A DNA stretch of 32,360 bases from contig CACWJZ010000024.1 in NCBI GenBank assembly GCA_902761365.1, forward strand, positions 1 through 32,360. Direction: 5' to 3'. This DNA comes from an uncultured Eubacteriales bacterium (GTDB lineage: Bacteria; Bacillota; Clostridia; Christensenellales; CAG-138). Below, piece after piece: positions 29,921-32,360 of the stretch (positions within the stretch are counted from its first letter, which is position 1; the number at the start of each line of letters is the position of its first letter). Made by a program: the position numbers and the translations under genes. The notes under the pieces were generated by a model. It saw nothing but the letters and a program-made list of their open reading frames with translations, ran no database searches and was not told the DNA's origin.

Positions 29921-31503
29921 TCTCCTCCCTGCATCACGCTGTGGAAGAAGTCGAGACCCGCGTTCACCGCGTTGACCACGGCCCCGGAGGTAGTGGAGGC
30001 GCCGGAGATGGCGTCGATCACGTTGTCCCCGGTGACGCCGCCCTTGTTGTGGACGAACTGATCGACCTGCCGGTCAGCGAACTGGTCCTTGAAGGCGGGC
30101 TCGTCGGCCAGCATGCCCATGCCGGGGGTCTCGGTGAGCTCGGTGAAGGCGATGCCCAGGACCTTGCCGTTGGCGTCCAGGCCCATGGACAGGGTCACGT
30201 TCCCGTCGTAGCCGTCGCCGCTGGTGACGCTCAGGGCGTAGCCCACGGTGTTGCCCGCGGCATCCTTGGCCACGAAGGCCTCGTTCACGTAGGCCTTGCC
30301 GAACTTGGTGCCGTAGACCTGACCGTCCAGGGCCGCGATGGCCGCGTCGGCCGCCTCGTCATGCTCGAAGGTGACCGCCTCTGGCACCACCGCCACATAG
30401 GCAGCTGCCTTGGCCTCCTCCTCCTGAGCCTCGATGGTGGGCTTCGTCATGGAGTAGACCCCGGAGAGGGCCACGCCGGAGAACAGGGCGATGAGGACCA
30501 GCGCCACCACGGGCTTGGGGATCCGCTGCAGCAGGGGCGGCAGCTTCACGCCGCTGGCGGCCCGGATGGCCCGCTTGCGATAAGCGTAGGGCTTGGGGAT
30601 CACGTACATGTCGATGAGGGGCGTGAACAGGTTCCCGATGATGACGGAGTAGCTGAAGTAGTCCACCTTGCCCAGGATCCGGAACAGGGCCCCCAGCACG
30701 CCGATGAGGCAGCCGTAGACCGCCTGACCCAGCCGGCTCACGGGGGAGGTGGTGTAGTCCGTGGCCATGAAGAAGGCGCCCATGACCACGCCGCCGCCGC
30801 AGAGCTGCGCGGCCAGGAAGGCGGGGTCGAAGCCCCGGCCGCCGAAGAGACCCATGACCAGGGTAAAGGCGCCCAGCACGGAGAAGCAGATCTCCCCGTG
30901 GATGATGTCAAGGCCCCACAGGATGAGGCCGCCGATGAGCAGCGCCACGATGGAGCTGCCGATGACGCCGGTGGAGGTGCCCAGGAACATGCTGGTCACG
31001 TCCAGGCTCGCCGGGACGCCCTTGCTCATGGCGTCGGAGAGGACGGCCAGGGGCGTCGCCGAGCTGACGCCGTCCAGCGCCGGGAACTGGGTCATCACCT
31101 TGCCGAAGCTCAGTAGCAGGAAGCACCGGCCCGCCAGCGCCGGGTTGATGAAGTTCTTGCCGAGACCGCCGAAGCAGCACTTGGCCACCAAAATGGCGAA
31201 CACGGAGCCCAGAATGGGGTAGATCACGGGCGTGGAGGGGGACAGGGACAGGGCGAGGAGCATGCCCGTCACCGCCGCGCTGCCGTCCGTGATGGACAGG
31301 GGCCGCTTGATGAGGAGGCAGAACAGGGCCTCCGTGCCCACCGCCGCCAGGATGGAGGCCAGGATCACGAACAGGGCGTTCCACCCGTACACGATCACGC
31401 CCACGATGGCCGCCGGCACCAGGCTCAGCAGCACCGTGTGCATGATGAAGGAGGTGGTCCACCGATCCCGTACATGGGGGCTTGCGGATAGATTCAGTGT
31501 CAT
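29917..31503 (-). CDS. rnfDG: Fused Rnf subunits D and G
   Basis: This 528-residue protein joins two normally separate subunits in one frame. Residues 1-315 are RnfD: about nine helices and the FMN-attachment motif SSATPL (Thr150). After a short linker (316-328) residues 329-528 are RnfG: a membrane helix at 330-350 with GVYSMTKP, then the extracytoplasmic FMN-binding domain with GMGM and the attachment motif DAISGASTTSGAV at 497-509, where Ser503 stands at the usual Thr position. There is no internal ribosome binding site or stop. GGGAGG precedes ATG, three bases after rnfC. In the complex these two flavins pass electrons across the membrane. Confidence 0.93.
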   Translation of the reverse strand: MTLNLSASPHVRDRWTTSFIMHTVLLSLVPAAIVGVIVYGWNALFVILASILAAVGTEALFCLLIKRPLSITDGSAAVTGMLLALSLSPSTPVIYPILGSVFAILVAKCCFGGLGKNFINPALAGRCFLLLSFGKVMTQFPALDGVSSATPLAVLSDAMSKGVPASLDVTSMFLGTSTGVIGSSIVALLIGGLILWGLDIIHGEICFSVLGAFTLVMGLFGGRGFDPAFLAAQLCGGGVVMGAFFMATDYTTSPVSRLGQAVYGCLIGVLGALFRILGKVDYFSYSVIIGNLFTPLIDMYVIPKPYAYRKRAIRAASGVKLPPLLQRIPKPVVALVLIALFSGVALSGVYSMTKPTIEAQEEEAKAAAYVAVVPEAVTFEHDEAADAAIAALDGQVYGTKFGKAYVNEAFVAKDAAGNTVGYALSVTSGDGYDGNVTLSMGLDANGKVLGIAFTELTETPGMGMLADEPAFKDQFADRQVDQFVHNKGGVTGDNVIDAISGASTTSGAVVNAVNAGLDFFHSVMQGGE

Positions 31504-31506
31504 GGC

Positions 31507-32360
31507 TTATTTCCCTCCCCCCTGGGCAGCCTGGGCCGCCCGTTTTTTGACCAGGATCTCCGCCTTGGTCTGCTTGAAGTTCTGCGTCAAGGGGCGCTTG
31601 GCCGGGCAGATGTAGGTGCAGGAGCCGCAGAAGATGCAGTCGAGGCCGTAGAGCTTCTTCTCATACCGCTCCATGTCCCCGGCGATGATGGCGTCGGCCA
31701 TCATCTGGGGCATGAGGCCGTTGGGGCACACGGTGGTGCAGCGGCCGCAGTGGAGGCAGGTGGTGAGCTTCAGCTCCGCCTCTTCCACCTCATCCGCCAA
31801 AAGCACCGTGATGGCGTTGGTGGTCTTGGTGATGGGCACGTCCAGGGTGCTGACGGCCAGGCCCATCATGGGGCCGCCCGAGATGACCTTCTTGGGCTCC
31901 GCGCCCTCCTGGATGCCGCCGGCGGCTTCGATCATCTCCGCGAAGCTGGTGCCGTCCCGGGCGATGAAGTTGGAGGGGGTCTTGACGCCCTCGCCGGTGA
32001 CGGTGATCACGTGGCGGAACAGGGGCTCGTTGTAGAGGACCGCCCGGCCCACGGCGTAGATGGTGCCCACGTTGTCCACGATGCAGCCCACGTCCGCGGG
32101 GAGCTTGGAGGTGGGATAATCGATGCCGGCGATGACGCTGATGAGGCTGCGCTCGCCGCCCTGGGGGTACTTGGTGCGGAGCTTTTGAACCCGCATCCGG
32201 GGGTGCCCCTTCACGGCCATCTCCATGGCGGCGATGGCCTCGGGCTTGTTGGCCTCGATGCCGATGACGCCCTCGGCGTTGGGGAAGAGCCGGAGCATGA
32301 TCTCCATGCCCTCCACGATCTCTTTGCCGTAGCCCCGCATGAGCTGGTCGTTGCAGGTGA
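31507..32360 (-). CDS. rnfC: Rnf complex subunit C, C-terminal part (5' end beyond window)
   Basis: The last ~284 codons of RnfC, the peripheral subunit that binds NADH/FMN and Fe-S clusters. The frame stays open to the right edge (TCNDQLMRGYGKE), so the start is outside. Visible parts are the SLBB-like domain and GEGVKTPSNF segment, then two [4Fe-4S] motifs, CLHCGRCTTVCP and CIFCGSCTYICP. A Lys/Ala/Gly-rich tail ends it. The rnfD-rnfG start follows after three bases, and rnfC is the expected first gene of the operon. Confidence 0.95.
   Translation of the reverse strand, partial: TCNDQLMRGYGKEIVEGMEIMLRLFPNAEGVIGIEANKPEAIAAMEMAVKGHPRMRVQKLRTKYPQGGERSLISVIAGIDYPTSKLPADVGCIVDNVGTIYAVGRAVLYNEPLFRHVITVTGEGVKTPSNFIARDGTSFAEMIEAAGGIQEGAEPKKVISGGPMMGLAVSTLDVPITKTTNAITVLLADEVEEAELKLTTCLHCGRCTTVCPNGLMPQMMADAIIAGDMERYEKKLYGLDCIFCGSCTYICPAKRPLTQNFKQTKAEILVKKRAAQAAQGGGK

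Noticed and set aside
29941-31116. 391-codon rightward frame opposite rnfDG
   Set aside because: Antisense of a gene with clear RnfD and RnfG domains; no independent support.

Overview
The window looks like a chromosomal segment of an anaerobic, carbohydrate-fermenting Firmicute of the class Clostridia, probably a gut or rumen species. The reasons are the Rnf gene order C-D-G-E-A-B, the Clostridia-style phosphatidylserine synthase/decarboxylase pair, strong AGGAGG-type ribosome binding sites and the set of cytoplasmic glycosidases. Genus cannot be judged from the sequence. From about 5.16 kb rightwards the DNA is very GC-rich; the first 5 kb is visibly less so and contains AT-rich patches.

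Positions 1-5160 hold an alpha/beta hydrolase, a tRNA-Arg(CCU), a region scarred by mobile elements (a fragment of an ICE-type ParB gene, and two diverged attachment-site-like copies that each carry a 10-base tRNA anticodon-loop core about 127 bases from an arm-like repeat), glucose-6-phosphate isomerase, and the first ~87 codons of a sugar ABC-transporter binding lipoprotein that stops abruptly at about 5155. That point is either a real deletion or fusion or an assembly join, and should be checked before the two sides are treated as neighbours.

Positions 5176-12059 form a plant-polysaccharide locus built around a divergent promoter region. GH105, GH28 and GH51 lie leftward; GH27 and GH29 lie rightward. 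All lack secretion signals, so they probably act on imported pectin-type oligosaccharides (rhamnogalacturonan, arabinan, galactosyl and fucosyl branches). A circularly permuted GH3 enzyme with an MFS permease follows at 17.8-21.4 kb.

Positions 12155-17733 carry mixed housekeeping genes: flavodoxin, membrane metallophosphoesterase, DUF1653 protein, DUF218 lipoprotein, patatin-like lipase, and the pssA-psd pair for phosphatidylethanolamine synthesis. A 510-base spacer at 21426-21935 has a hexanucleotide tandem repeat and two near-identical operator-like palindromes in front of an XRE-TPR regulator that overlaps an MFS exporter.

Positions 24241-32360, all leftward, are the most interesting part. 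An Rnf complex (rnfC partial, a fused rnfD-rnfG, rnfE, rnfA, rnfB) runs directly into nrfA, the pentaheme ammonia-forming nitrite reductase, then into resB and ccsA, the system II cytochrome c maturation genes. No nrfH quinol dehydrogenase is present in the window. The layout suggests a module in which reduced ferredoxin or NADH feeds nitrite respiration through Rnf. Two structured elements interrupt it: a three-way-junction fold just before rnfE, and mutually exclusive hairpins between nrfA and resB.
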